Made by a program: the position numbers and the translations under genes. Positions 49,596 to 59,016 of a stretch of DNA of 64,000 nucleotides are shown here, piece by piece. The notes under the pieces were generated by a model. The model ran no database searches. It worked only from the letters and a program-made list of their open reading frames with translations, and had not been told where the DNA came from. How positions within the stretch are numbered: the first letter of the stretch is position 1; the number at the start of each line of letters is the position of its first letter. The DNA is from Saccharicrinis sp963677245. GTDB taxonomy: Bacteria; Bacteroidota; Bacteroidia; Bacteroidales; Marinilabiliaceae. The stretch is taken from positions 4,402,001-4,466,000 of the forward strand of contig OY781921.1 of the NCBI GenBank assembly GCA_963677245.1. The letters are read 5' to 3'.

Positions 49596-51496
49596 TCTTC
49601 GTTTATACCATTGTGCTGTATATCGGGAATAATAAATGAAAAAGTAGATCCTTTTCCTTGTACACTTGTAAACCAGATTTCGCCACCCATTATTTTAATT
49701 AGGGATTGAGAAATATTGAGTCCTAAACCAACACCTCCATGATGACCGATATACAATTGATCAATTCTTCTAAAGCGTTCGAAAACAAAGTTTTTTAATT
49801 CTTGCGGAATACCTATCCCGTGATCACGAACAGAAAATAATAAATACCTATCGTAATTCAGCTCAAATTTATCCAGCTGTGACATGGATTCAATATCTTT
49901 TCTATTTAAATGCTTATAACTTAGAGTAATTGTTCCCGAAATCGAATATTTTATAGCGTTGTTAATTAAGTTTTGAAGCACCTGATTTAACCTGTACTTA
50001 TCTGTATATATGATTTTAGGCCCATCTTCCGGTTCTTTTAATCGTAGTTTGAGTTTGGGTTTTTCGTATTGATCTATCTGCAAAGCATTACGTTTTACTA
50101 ATTCATCAGCAAACTCATGTAGCGATATTTCGCTGTTGTTCAATTTAACCTCATTGGAATCAATTAAGGATAGATCCAATACATCATTAACCAGTCGTTC
50201 TAAAATTTGAGAACTTTCGTGAATATGTTTTACAAATTCATCTAACTCAGTATCTTTATTTTCAGCCATCAAAATATCCGAAAATCCGATTATAGCATTT
50301 AAAGGTGTTCTGATTTCATGAGAAACATTAGCTATAAATGAAATTTTTACAGATTCGGATTGCATAGCTTTATCTCTGGCAGTTTCAATTTTTAAACGAT
50401 ATTCTTTTTGTTTTTTGTTGTTGATAATCAGGATTATAATAATAGCAACACAGGCTGCAATAAAAAAGAAATTAACAATAATGAGGTTCTTAAATTTATC
50501 AAAAATAGTTTCTGGTTTATTTACAATTACTGCATCTCTAGGTAATAGGGAAAAGTCTACTTTAAACCTTTTTAATTCATTATAATTATAAATCAGGTTT
50601 CCTTTTGGATAGAGGATGCGCTCTGTTATTTCCTTCTTGTCTGCAATTTGAATTACGATTTTTGCGAGTAAAATACCTGTTTTTATACCCATGTTTTCTT
50701 CTCCACCAACCAAATGATCAATCCCGGTTTGTGTGTTTGAAAAGACTGGTATGTGTAATCTGGGCTTAAGTGTATTCAGTATGTTTACATATGGTTTGGA
50801 ATAACTTTCAGTTCGATAAAGATTATTGAATAAGTATACCATATCATTATCTCCCAGAGTACTTAAATAATCCACAATAGAATCTTTGTCATATGCTCTG
50901 ACAATATTAAACTTTGGTTCATTAAAATTTTGTATATATTCTTTAATAATATCCACATATATAGAGTCTGAATAAGTGTCGTTTATTATTGCGTGAACCA
51001 CTTCCCTTTGAGGAAATAATCGTTGCATACTAAAAAATATGTGGGTTAGAGCCAAGCCTTCAACAATACCATAGGCATCAATATTTGAAAAGTCATAATC
51101 TTCAATGTTTGGGATGCCGCAGAAAACAAAAGGTTTATTAATAAATATTGAAGAGTCTTTATGGTTGAAGTAAAAGTCAACTGCATTATTGTCTGCAGCA
51201 ACAACGATATCAAATGAAGTATTTTTGTATTTGTTGCGTATATATGCATAAAAGTTGGAGAAAGTGTGGTGACGGGAAAACCGTTTGGTATCCATAAATT
51301 CGCAAAAGTAGTTGATATGGGTTGTAGTATCCAGTGATTCACGGAAACCTTCAGTTACCGAATCCGTCCAGGGATATCCTAAATTATATGAATTTATATA
51401 AAGTACATTGACGTATTCTTTTTTATTATCAGCCTTTATAATTGAAGGAAAAAGAAGAATAACAACAAAGCATATTTTGTAGTAGATTAAATTCAC
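49592..51496 (-). CDS. Sensor histidine kinase with ABC-substrate-binding-like sensor
   Basis: This 634-residue inner-membrane kinase has a signal-like N-terminus (about 1-22), a periplasmic domain (about 25-325) of the ABC substrate-binding type with VLYINSYNLGYPWTDSV and VVAADNNAVDFYF, a membrane helix (about 340-362), then a HisKA domain with phospho-acceptor His393 in NVSHEIRTPLN and an ATPase domain with VRDHGIGIPQEL and GGVGLGLNISQSL. There is no receiver domain and no response regulator nearby. The start is a GTG at 51496; no ATG precedes the signal. It should sense a small periplasmic ligand. It heads a DUF2752-TM2 operon. Confidence 0.9.
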   Translation of the reverse strand: MNLIYYKICFVVILLFPSIIKADNKKEYVNVLYINSYNLGYPWTDSVTEGFRESLDTTTHINYFCEFMDTKRFSRHHTFSNFYAYIRNKYKNTSFDIVVAADNNAVDFYFNHKDSSIFINKPFVFCGIPNIEDYDFSNIDAYGIVEGLALTHIFFSMQRLFPQREVVHAIINDTYSDSIYVDIIKEYIQNFNEPKFNIVRAYDKDSIVDYLSTLGDNDMVYLFNNLYRTESYSKPYVNILNTLKPRLHIPVFSNTQTGIDHLVGGEENMGIKTGILLAKIVIQIADKKEITERILYPKGNLIYNYNELKRFKVDFSLLPRDAVIVNKPETIFDKFKNLIIVNFFFIAACVAIIIILIINNKKQKEYRLKIETARDKAMQSESVKISFIANVSHEIRTPLNAIIGFSDILMAENKDTELDEFVKHIHESSQILERLVNDVLDLSLIDSNEVKLNNSEISLHEFADELVKRNALQIDQYEKPKLKLRLKEPEDGPKIIYTDKYRLNQVLQNLINNAIKYSISGTITLSYKHLNRKDIESMSQLDKFELNYDRYLLFSVRDHGIGIPQELKNFVFERFRRIDQLYIGHHGGVGLGLNISQSLIKIMGGEIWFTSVQGKGSTFSFIIPDIQHNGINEE

Positions 51497-51641
51497 CAGT
51501 TTAGTTTTTTTAAATGTAGTAAAAAAAATGTTTGACTGGCTAAAAGAAATAGCTTACCTGGGGGAAAAGGTGTTTAAAGATAATAATTATTTCATCCAGT
51601 AAAAGTAAAGGCGATAAAGTTTATATTTAATCAATAAAAAC

Positions 51642-51764
51642 TTTAACCCGCATTATGTATTAGAACTTCGTTGAGAGTATAAAAATTGCAATAAAGCAAC
51701 CAAGTGGCTTGTTTGAAGTAATTTTAATGCTTAATGGATTTTCTAATGCATATTGCGGGTTTAA
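51642..51764. repeat. Imperfect long inverted repeat
   Basis: The 22 bases at 51642-51663 match the reverse complement of 51743-51764 at 19 of 22 positions. The arms enclose 79 bases that contain a small CAAG/CTTG hairpin. The element sits in the 275-base gap between the nucleoside kinase stop and the histidine kinase start. It could be a folded RNA, a terminator-like structure or a decayed miniature element. No target duplication is visible. Confidence 0.6.
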
Positions 51765-51771
51765 CCTTCTT

Positions 51772-53436
51772 TTAATAGGCAAAGCTACTGCCTCCTAAAA
51801 ACTCTCTAATAATGGAGGTGGGAGGTATGTTTTTTTCTGCAATAGGTTTAAAATAACTAAAAAAGTAGAGTAACCTGTTTGCCTCTGCATATTCGGGTTT
51901 ATTATGAGGAACTTCTAAGAGTATGGGTTCTACGTGTTGTTTCAAAACAGCCAGTTCATATAAAAGAGCAGTATTAAACATGACATCAGCTTCTTCCTGG
52001 TAAGGAAAAATATGTTTGTCTTCACCTCTGCGCACACTTTGCCAACGAGCCAGCGTTTCTTCAGCAGAATAATTCCTGTATTTGTAATCTCTTACAATTC
52101 TTCGGATCAATCTGTTATCAGTTGTTGGAATGCGGTTGTGATCATCGATATTGATAGAGGTTAAGGCCGACACATAAATTTTAAATTTAAAAGAATCGGG
52201 TATACTTCGGGTTAATTCTGGATTTAAACCATGGATACCTTCAATAACTAAGATGTCATCCGGATTTAATTTGGTTTTTGTCCCATCATAAAATCGTTTC
52301 CCTGTTTCAAACGAAAAGATGGGTAATTCCACTTCTTCGCCTTTTAATAACAGGCTAAGATCCTGGTTAAACTGGTCAATGTCCAATGCTTCAAGAGCCT
52401 CAAAGTCATAATCGCCATTTTCGTCTAAAGGAGTATGTTCTCTATCCACAAAGTAATTATCAAGAGACAAAGTTTGGGGTTTTAAACCAGATACCATTAG
52501 CTGAATAGCAAGACGTTTACTAAAAGTAGTTTTTCCGCTGGAAGAAGGACCGCTGATTAAGATAATTCGAACTTTATCTTTTCTGTCAGAAATCATATCG
52601 GCAATGTGACCAATTTTTTTCTCGTGAAATGCTTCAGATACTTTAATTAAACGTTCTGCACTATCTTTCTTTTGCTGAAGATTTAAATTATGAATATTGG
52701 TAACATCTAATACTTTATTCCAATGGCTGTATTCCTGGAAAATTTCAAACATTTTGTTTTGGATAACCAATTCTTCCACATTCTCAGGTTCAAAACGTTT
52801 GGGAATTTGAAGTAAAAGACCATTGTAATATTTATTAACATCAAATACTTTTAAATAGCCGGTTGAAGGAACCAGATATCCATAAAAAGAACCGGCACAA
52901 TCGCCAAGCTGGTAATATGAAGAATAGTTTTGACCTTTACTTTTTAGTAGCCCAATTTTATCTTCGAAGCCATTATCTTTAAAAACAGTGATTACTTTAT
53001 CTGTTTCTTTTTCTGTGTATTGAAAGGGTAGATTCTGATTGACGATATTACGCATATAAGCATTGATCGCAGTAATCTGATCAAAAGTAATTTCTTCTTC
53101 TCCGTCTAACTCACAGTACACACCTTTGGATACAGAGTGTTCAACTCTTAATTTTGTTCTAGGCATCAACTTTTCAATAGCATAATACAGTAAAAAAGAT
53201 AAGCTTCGGATGTACATGCGCATCCCATCAGGATTTGTAATATCGATGAACTCGATGGTTTTGGGATGAAATATTTCATAAGGTAATTGCTCAAGACTAT
53301 TGTTAACCAAAGCACCCAGAGTTTCACTTCTAAGTTGTATGTTTTGATCTTTAGCAACTTCTTCGAGAGTAGTTCCTCTATTGTATTTTTTGTATGTGTT
53401 ATTGTTGATACATTTTATTTCAATCTGTTGACTCAT
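51772..53436 (-). CDS. Nucleoside (uridine) kinase with TGS and ThrRS-like domains
   Basis: This 554-residue protein has an N-terminal TGS-like domain (about 1-65, IEIKCINNNTYKKYNRGTT and LGALVNNSLEQL), a second part resembling the editing-associated domain of threonyl-tRNA synthetase (about 75-240), and a C-terminal uridine-kinase/phosphoribulokinase domain (about 290-490) with P-loop ISGPSSSGKTTFSKRL, LSLDNYFVDRE and EGIHGLNPELT. It probably phosphorylates uridine or cytidine. This three-part layout is known in Bacteroidota and clostridia, but the purpose of the synthetase-like part is unclear. It lies 23 bases after uvrA and probably shares its transcript. Confidence 0.88.
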   Translation of the reverse strand: MSQQIEIKCINNNTYKKYNRGTTLEEVAKDQNIQLRSETLGALVNNSLEQLPYEIFHPKTIEFIDITNPDGMRMYIRSLSFLLYYAIEKLMPRTKLRVEHSVSKGVYCELDGEEEITFDQITAINAYMRNIVNQNLPFQYTEKETDKVITVFKDNGFEDKIGLLKSKGQNYSSYYQLGDCAGSFYGYLVPSTGYLKVFDVNKYYNGLLLQIPKRFEPENVEELVIQNKMFEIFQEYSHWNKVLDVTNIHNLNLQQKKDSAERLIKVSEAFHEKKIGHIADMISDRKDKVRIILISGPSSSGKTTFSKRLAIQLMVSGLKPQTLSLDNYFVDREHTPLDENGDYDFEALEALDIDQFNQDLSLLLKGEEVELPIFSFETGKRFYDGTKTKLNPDDILVIEGIHGLNPELTRSIPDSFKFKIYVSALTSINIDDHNRIPTTDNRLIRRIVRDYKYRNYSAEETLARWQSVRRGEDKHIFPYQEEADVMFNTALLYELAVLKQHVEPILLEVPHNKPEYAEANRLLYFFSYFKPIAEKNIPPTSIIREFLGGSSFAY

Positions 53437-53459
53437 AATGCTAATTTTAAGGTTGTGTT

Positions 53460-56330
53460 TTATGCGTTCATCTCTTCTTTAAGATATTTCGCAGTATAAC
53501 TGTCTTTTGATTTTATTATTTCTTCGGGAGTTCCCTGACATAAAATCTCACCACCAAAGCGTCCTCCTTCTTTACCAATATCAATAATGTAATCTGCCAC
53601 TTTTATTACATCAAGGTTGTGTTCAATTACAATTACAGTATTGCCTTTATCTACCAGACGATTCAGGACATCAAGTAAAACTCTGATATCTTCAAAATGT
53701 AATCCTGTAGTTGGTTCATCTAATATGTAAATGGTTTTCCCTGTATCTTTTTTAGCTAATTCAGAGGCTAGTTTTACCCGTTGCGATTCTCCTCCGGAAA
53801 GCGTTGTAGAAGGTTGTCCAAGCGTTATATAACCCAAACCAACTTCTTTAATTACTCTTAGTTTGTGTGCTATTTGTGGAATGTTCTCGAAAAAATCAAC
53901 AGCCTGATTAATGGTCATATCAAGAACGTCGCTGATTGATTTTCCTTTATATCTCACCTCAAGTGTCTCCCGGTTGTACCTTTTCCCATTACAATCCGGA
54001 CATTCAACCATCACATCAGGTAAAAAATTCATTTCTATTACCTGAACACCTCCTCCTTTGCAAGTTTCGCATCGGCCTCCAGCCATATTAAAAGAAAAGC
54101 GACCCGGTTTATAATCTCTTATTTTTGATTCAGGAAGTCCGGTAAATAATTTTCTGATTTCATCAAAAACTTTGGTGTAGGTTGCCGGGTTCGACCGAGG
54201 TGTTCTGCCTAATGGAGACTGATCTACGTCCACAACTTTATCTACATATTCTAAACCATCTATTTTTTTATAAGCCAATGGATCTTTAACAGCTTTATAT
54301 ACATGCTGGTTAAGGATAGGATATAAAGTTTCGTTGATTAGCGTTGATTTTCCACTTCCGGAAACGCCACTAACACAAATTAGTTTCCCTAAGGGAAATG
54401 TAGCTGTTACATTTTTTAGATTATTTCCGGATGCGCCACGAAGAACTAATTTGTTACCATTACCATCTCTTCGTTTATCTGGAATGGCGATTGTTTTTTT
54501 ATGGTTAAGATAATCTGCAGTTAAGGTATTGGCTTTAATCACCTCTTTAGGATCGCCGTGAGCAACAATTTCTCCGCCATGCCTTCCTGCATATGGTCCC
54601 ATGTCAATCAAATAATCCGATTGAAGCATCATGTCTTTATCATGTTCTACAACTAATACGGTATTTCCAGTATCTCTAAGTTGTTGTAATGAATGTATGA
54701 GTTTGTGGTTATCCCTTTGATGCAGGCCGATACTTGGTTCATCTAAAATGTATAAAACATTAACCAATTGCGATCCAATTTGAGTGGCCAGTCTAATTCG
54801 TTGACTTTCGCCACCGGATAAAGTCATGGCGCTTCGGTTCAATGAAAGATATCCTAAACCAACGTCCAACAGAAAACCTAAACGGCTTTTGATTTCTTTT
54901 AAAATTTCAGCAGCAATGGTTTTTTGCTTAGAACTCAGATGTTCCTCTATGTTTTCAAACCATTCTGCCAACAGAATCAAATCCATTTCTGATAATTCAG
55001 CAATGTTTTTGCCGTTAAGCTTAAAGTGCAAAGCTTCCTTGTTTAGTCTTTGTCCATCACATTCCGGACATTGAGATGAGGTTACAAATTGCCCAACCCA
55101 TTTTTTTGCTTTCTTACTGGTCTCTGTGCTTTGCTGTTGCAGGATGTATTTGATTACACCATCAAAACTGATAAAATAGTTTGAAGAAGTCCCAAGAGGT
55201 GTATTTTTTAAAGTAATGGGTTCACTTGTTCCATTTAAAATGGTATCTAAAGCTTCTTCCGGAATATTTTTTATCGCTGTTTTTAAGGTAAAGCCATACT
55301 TTTCAGCAATCGCTTCCAGTTGCCAAAATATCAAAGTGTTTTTATATTTTCCTAAAGGAGCTATTCCTCCCGCTCTAATACTTAAGGAGTCGTTGGGAAT
55401 CACTTTTTCGATATCCACCATATTGATGCTTCCAAGACCTTTACATTTGTTGCAAGATCCTTGAGGCGAATTGAAAGAGAAGGAGTGAGGAGCGGGTTCA
55501 TTGTATGATATTCCCGTAGTAGGGCACATGAGTTTTTGCGAATAAAACTTTGCTTCCTGACTTTCAACATCCAACATCATCATAATGCCTTTACCATTTT
55601 TCATGGCCAGAGCAACGGAGTCTGCTAAGCGTTTTTCATCCTTGTCAGATACTTTTATGCGATCAATAACCATTTCAATGCTATGGTTTTTGTATCTGTC
55701 AACTTTATAGCCGTGTTCCAGTTCTACAATTTCACCATCCACTCTGGCGTGCAGGTATCCTTTTTTACGGATTTGTTCAAAAAGTTCCTTGTAGTGTCCT
55801 TTTCTATTTTTAACTAAAGGAGCAAGCACCATCACTTTTTTACCTTGAAAATTACCTTTGATAAGGGAAATAATTTTTTCGGTGGTGTATTTTACCATTT
55901 TCTCACCCGTGTTGTACGAATAAGCATCAGAAGCTCTGGCATACAACAAACGCATGAAATCATAAATTTCGGTGATCGTACCAACAGTAGATCGGGGATT
56001 TTTATTAGTTGTTTTCTGTTCAATAGAAATTACAGGACTTAAACCGGTAATTTTATCTACATCGGGACGTTCCATATTTCCCAGGAACTGTCTGGCATAG
56101 GCCGAAAAAGTTTCAATATATCGACGCTGGCCTTCGGCGTATATAGTGTCAAATGCTAGAGAAGACTTACCACTGCCACTCAAACCTGTTATAACTACCA
56201 GTTTGTTTCTAGGAAATTCTATATCTACATTCTGCAGGTTGTGAACACGGGCTCCATAAACAGAAATGGCTCCATCTTCAACATAAACTTCTTCTTCAAC
56301 TAAAGCATTTGTGTCTTGTATATTTCCCAT
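53460..56330 (-). CDS. uvrA: Excinuclease ABC subunit A
   Basis: This 956-residue protein scans DNA for damage in nucleotide excision repair. Two ABC modules are visible: Walker A VVITGLSGSGKSSLAFDT (about 50-67) and CVSGVSGSGKSTLINETL (about 650), each with an ABC signature, LSGGESQRIRLATQIG and LSGGESQRVKLASELA. Zinc modules appear as CNKCKG, CPECDG, CETCKGGG and CPDCNG. Length matches UvrA. The ATG at 56330 follows a TATATTTG element by 21 bases, and the downstream gene is the nucleoside kinase. Confidence 0.97.
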   Translation of the reverse strand: MGNIQDTNALVEEEVYVEDGAISVYGARVHNLQNVDIEFPRNKLVVITGLSGSGKSSLAFDTIYAEGQRRYIETFSAYARQFLGNMERPDVDKITGLSPVISIEQKTTNKNPRSTVGTITEIYDFMRLLYARASDAYSYNTGEKMVKYTTEKIISLIKGNFQGKKVMVLAPLVKNRKGHYKELFEQIRKKGYLHARVDGEIVELEHGYKVDRYKNHSIEMVIDRIKVSDKDEKRLADSVALAMKNGKGIMMMLDVESQEAKFYSQKLMCPTTGISYNEPAPHSFSFNSPQGSCNKCKGLGSINMVDIEKVIPNDSLSIRAGGIAPLGKYKNTLIFWQLEAIAEKYGFTLKTAIKNIPEEALDTILNGTSEPITLKNTPLGTSSNYFISFDGVIKYILQQQSTETSKKAKKWVGQFVTSSQCPECDGQRLNKEALHFKLNGKNIAELSEMDLILLAEWFENIEEHLSSKQKTIAAEILKEIKSRLGFLLDVGLGYLSLNRSAMTLSGGESQRIRLATQIGSQLVNVLYILDEPSIGLHQRDNHKLIHSLQQLRDTGNTVLVVEHDKDMMLQSDYLIDMGPYAGRHGGEIVAHGDPKEVIKANTLTADYLNHKKTIAIPDKRRDGNGNKLVLRGASGNNLKNVTATFPLGKLICVSGVSGSGKSTLINETLYPILNQHVYKAVKDPLAYKKIDGLEYVDKVVDVDQSPLGRTPRSNPATYTKVFDEIRKLFTGLPESKIRDYKPGRFSFNMAGGRCETCKGGGVQVIEMNFLPDVMVECPDCNGKRYNRETLEVRYKGKSISDVLDMTINQAVDFFENIPQIAHKLRVIKEVGLGYITLGQPSTTLSGGESQRVKLASELAKKDTGKTIYILDEPTTGLHFEDIRVLLDVLNRLVDKGNTVIVIEHNLDVIKVADYIIDIGKEGGRFGGEILCQGTPEEIIKSKDSYTAKYLKEEMNA

Positions 56331-56350
56331 AATCTACCTTTCTAAGCTAG

Positions 56351-56358
56351 CAAATATA
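56351..56358 (-). promoter_or_regulatory. uvrA promoter -7 element
   Basis: The minus strand reads TATATTTG, an exact TAnnTTTG, 20 bases before the uvrA ATG. No clear -33 TTG is found at the usual distance. No SOS box is obvious. Confidence 0.45.
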
Positions 56359-56436
56359 GGAAAACAAAAAGAGATTAGTTTTGATCACCAGAAGGAAATG
56401 ATGGTAAAAAAAACACCGAAGTGTTGGCAACAAAAA

Positions 56437-56459
56437 ATCCATTGAGCTTGTCAATGGAT
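56437..56459 (-). terminator. Terminator after the first lytic transglycosylase gene
   Basis: ATCCATTGA at 56437-56445 pairs with TCAATGGAT at 56451-56459 around a five-base loop, and on the minus strand six T follow the stem. It lies 40 bases after the stop at 56500. Confidence 0.82.
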
Positions 56460-56499
56460 CTTATATATTTTGAAAACTATTTTATACTTCTGTTATAGT

Positions 56500-57546
56500 T
56501 TATTCAATGATGAGTTCTTGTTTTTCTATGGAAATATGATTTTCATTAAGTATATGAGGAACTACTACTTCACTTTGTATAGGTTTAGAGGGTAGTTCTT
56601 TTAGTTCACTATTATTTTTAGGAAGACTAATTTCGTAGGTTTTTCTTAAAGAGTTTGTTAACTCATTTTCGCGAAGCCAAGGGTTAAGATCCTTTAGTTC
56701 TTTGTATGATAAATCATATAATCCTGCAAAAGTTGCAATATTATTAATTGTTGAATCAATAGTCACTTTTTCGGTCGGAATAACAGGGTATAAATCCTTA
56801 GGTTTTACGTAAAATCCATATTGTGTAGGATTTGACAATATTTCTTTTACCGCAATAATTCTGTAAACGTATCTCCCTGTTTCTTCTCCTAATAACAGGT
56901 TATAATAGTCTGAAGCTTGTTGTTTATCGAGTTGTCTATTGATTCCTCTTTTACCTGCATTATATGAAGCGGCCACTAAAGTCCAGTTTTCATATGTTTG
57001 ATATGATTTTTTTAGGTATTTGCAAGCTGCAATTGTCGCTTTTTCTAAATGATAACGTTCGTCAATTTCACTGTTGATTTCAAGGCCATATTCTATTCCA
57101 GTGCTTTTCATAAATTGCCAGATGCCAGCTGCACCTGCCGGAGAAACTGATCGGGGCATAAGTCCGCTTTCAATTACTGCTAAATATTTAAAGTCATCAG
57201 GAACACCTTGCTCTTTTAATATTGGTTCAATAATTGGGAAGAAACGATTGCATCTTTTTATAAAAAGTACGGTTTGTGATTGCCAATAGGTATTAACTAA
57301 AAGTTCTTTATCAAGGCTTTCTTTCACCCAGTGCTTTTCAACGGGCACTCTTTCTTCTGCAAAATATATTGTATCCGGAATGTTCAGGCTAAAAATAGAA
57401 TAGGCCTTTTCAAAACTTGGTTCATGCAATTCCTTCGTCGCCGGTTCAGATGAATAGGTGAAAAGTTGAAAAATGATATAAACGGCTATTATACTTGTTG
57501 AAATAGATAATAATTTAATGTAGTTGTTGGTTGATTTACGCTTCAT
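56500..57546 (-). CDS. Membrane-bound lytic transglycosylase (MltD-like)
   Basis: This 348-residue protein has a membrane anchor or signal (about 12-28) and a transglycosylase SLT domain (about 95-220). The motif FKYLAVIESGLMPRSVSP carries the catalytic Glu, followed by GAAGIWQFMKSTG, EINSEIDERYHLEKAT and AASYNAGKRGI. It cleaves peptidoglycan glycan strands in the periplasm. A C-terminal part near residue 265-315 (NNIATFAGLYDLSYKELKDLN) looks like one diverged LysM module. It is related to the second transglycosylase at 62 kb. It stands alone, with its own terminator. Confidence 0.9.
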   Translation of the reverse strand: MKRKSTNNYIKLLSISTSIIAVYIIFQLFTYSSEPATKELHEPSFEKAYSIFSLNIPDTIYFAEERVPVEKHWVKESLDKELLVNTYWQSQTVLFIKRCNRFFPIIEPILKEQGVPDDFKYLAVIESGLMPRSVSPAGAAGIWQFMKSTGIEYGLEINSEIDERYHLEKATIAACKYLKKSYQTYENWTLVAASYNAGKRGINRQLDKQQASDYYNLLLGEETGRYVYRIIAVKEILSNPTQYGFYVKPKDLYPVIPTEKVTIDSTINNIATFAGLYDLSYKELKDLNPWLRENELTNSLRKTYEISLPKNNSELKELPSKPIQSEVVVPHILNENHISIEKQELIIE

Positions 57547-57764
57547 AATTATCCCCCTCGTTATTGCTTTCCGGTTTGCGCTCGAAAAATATATAATACA
57601 CTTTAAAAAGAAAACTCTTCAAAGAATACGTTGCAGATTTACTTTTTGTTGTGATAAAAACTAAAAATTTACACAAAGTTTTTATACAAATTAACTATGC
57701 ATTAAGAAATGCTAAACGCAATACGAATATGTATTTTTTATCTTGGATTTAAGTTGATTAAAAA

Positions 57765-57793
57765 AGCCGGTAATTGAAAATGAATTACCGGCT
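57765..57793 (-). terminator. pdxA terminator
   Basis: AGCCGGTAATT at 57765-57775 pairs perfectly with AATTACCGGCT at 57783-57793 around a seven-base loop. On the minus strand a T tract follows, and the stop of pdxA lies ten bases away. Confidence 0.88.
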
Positions 57794-57802
57794 GTATAAT
57801 GT

Positions 57803-58903
57803 TTAGATTTCTTCTTGTTCTTCTTCAGGCAACTGCTCATCCAGTTTGTCATCCATCTTGCTTATATCGTATGATCTAAGCGGATTTTTCGACAGTTCTT
57901 TATAAGAGCTTCTGTTTTTAAAGATATCTATAGCTGCATAAATAGCTTGTCTGAATGATTCTTCATCTGCAGAACCCTGTCCTGCAATTTCAAACGCAGT
58001 TCCATGATCTGGTGATGTTCTGATGATTGGTAATCCTGCAGTAAAATTCACACCCGAAGCAAATGAAATTGTTTTGAACGGGATTAGACCCTGGTCGTGA
58101 TACATAGCTAAGATGGCGTCAAACTTAGATAAGTTATTAGAACCAAATAGTCCATCAGCAGGGTATGGACCTAATGCCATAATTCCCAATTTTTTAGCAT
58201 CTTCAATCGCAGGAATGATAACCTCTTGTTCTTCTTTTCCTATTAGGCCTTCATCGCCGGCATGAGGATTAAGACCCAAAACCGCAATTCGTGGTTTCCG
58301 AATAGTAAAATCTTCTTTTAAAGAACGATTTAATATTCTCAGTTTATCTAGAATTTTATCTCTGGTAATGCTCTCAGAAACACTGTTAATCGGAATATGT
58401 CCGGTAACAACACCTACTTTTAATACATCACTAATTAAAAGCATTAAGGAACCATTTTTTCCAAATTCAGATTCTAGATATTCTGTATGTCCTGGAAAGC
58501 TAAAGTCGTCGGATTGAATATTTTTTTTGTGAATAGGAGCTGTTACAAGAACGTCAATTTTATTTTCCTTTAAATCAGAAACTGCAGCTTGCAAAGCAGC
58601 ATAGGCAGCTTCTCCTCCCATTTTAGTTGCTTTACCAAGCTCTACTCTTATATTGTCATCAGCACAGTTAATGATGTTGGCTCTTTTGGGATGAGCACCT
58701 TCAGCACTTCGTATATTGTTTAAACTTAAATTTGAAATATTTAATGTTTTACGATGATATGCGGCAACCTTGGAAGACCCATAGATTATGGGTGTGCACA
58801 TGTCAAGCATACGATTATCACTTAGTGTTTTAAAAATGATTTCGTAACCTATGCCATTGATGTCTCCATGGGTAATTCCCAATCTTATTTTATGTGTATT
58901 CAT
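57803..58903 (-). CDS. pdxA: 4-hydroxythreonine-4-phosphate dehydrogenase
   Basis: This 366-residue enzyme oxidises 4-phosphohydroxy-threonine in the DXP-dependent vitamin B6 pathway. Motifs are LGITHGDINGIGYEII at the start, VTAPIHKKNI, FPGHTEYLE with a metal-binding His, LGLNPHAGDEGLIG, and MYHDQGLIPFK with another metal His; RTSPDHGTAFEIAGQG closes the active site. The C-terminus has an extra 25-residue acidic tail ending in a Glu run. I chose the ATG at 58903, which has an AAAGGA stretch before it; the open frame extends upstream to a TTG. Confidence 0.94.
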   Translation of the reverse strand: MNTHKIRLGITHGDINGIGYEIIFKTLSDNRMLDMCTPIIYGSSKVAAYHRKTLNISNLSLNNIRSAEGAHPKRANIINCADDNIRVELGKATKMGGEAAYAALQAAVSDLKENKIDVLVTAPIHKKNIQSDDFSFPGHTEYLESEFGKNGSLMLLISDVLKVGVVTGHIPINSVSESITRDKILDKLRILNRSLKEDFTIRKPRIAVLGLNPHAGDEGLIGKEEQEVIIPAIEDAKKLGIMALGPYPADGLFGSNNLSKFDAILAMYHDQGLIPFKTISFASGVNFTAGLPIIRTSPDHGTAFEIAGQGSADEESFRQAIYAAIDIFKNRSSYKELSKNPLRSYDISKMDDKLDEQLPEEEQEEI

Positions 58904-59016
58904 ACGATCCTTTTGTATTTCTTCCTCAAACAAAACCTTTAATTTTCCATTATTTTAGAAAAAAAGAAGGTGAGGGCTTAAATATCGCCATTTTTGTGAA
59001 AGAATCGGTCTAAAAA

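Noticed and set aside
51497..51771. tRNA or small ORF in the kinase gap
   Set aside because: No cloverleaf with CCA end or T-loop is seen and no open frame with a start signal; the inverted repeat is the only structure.
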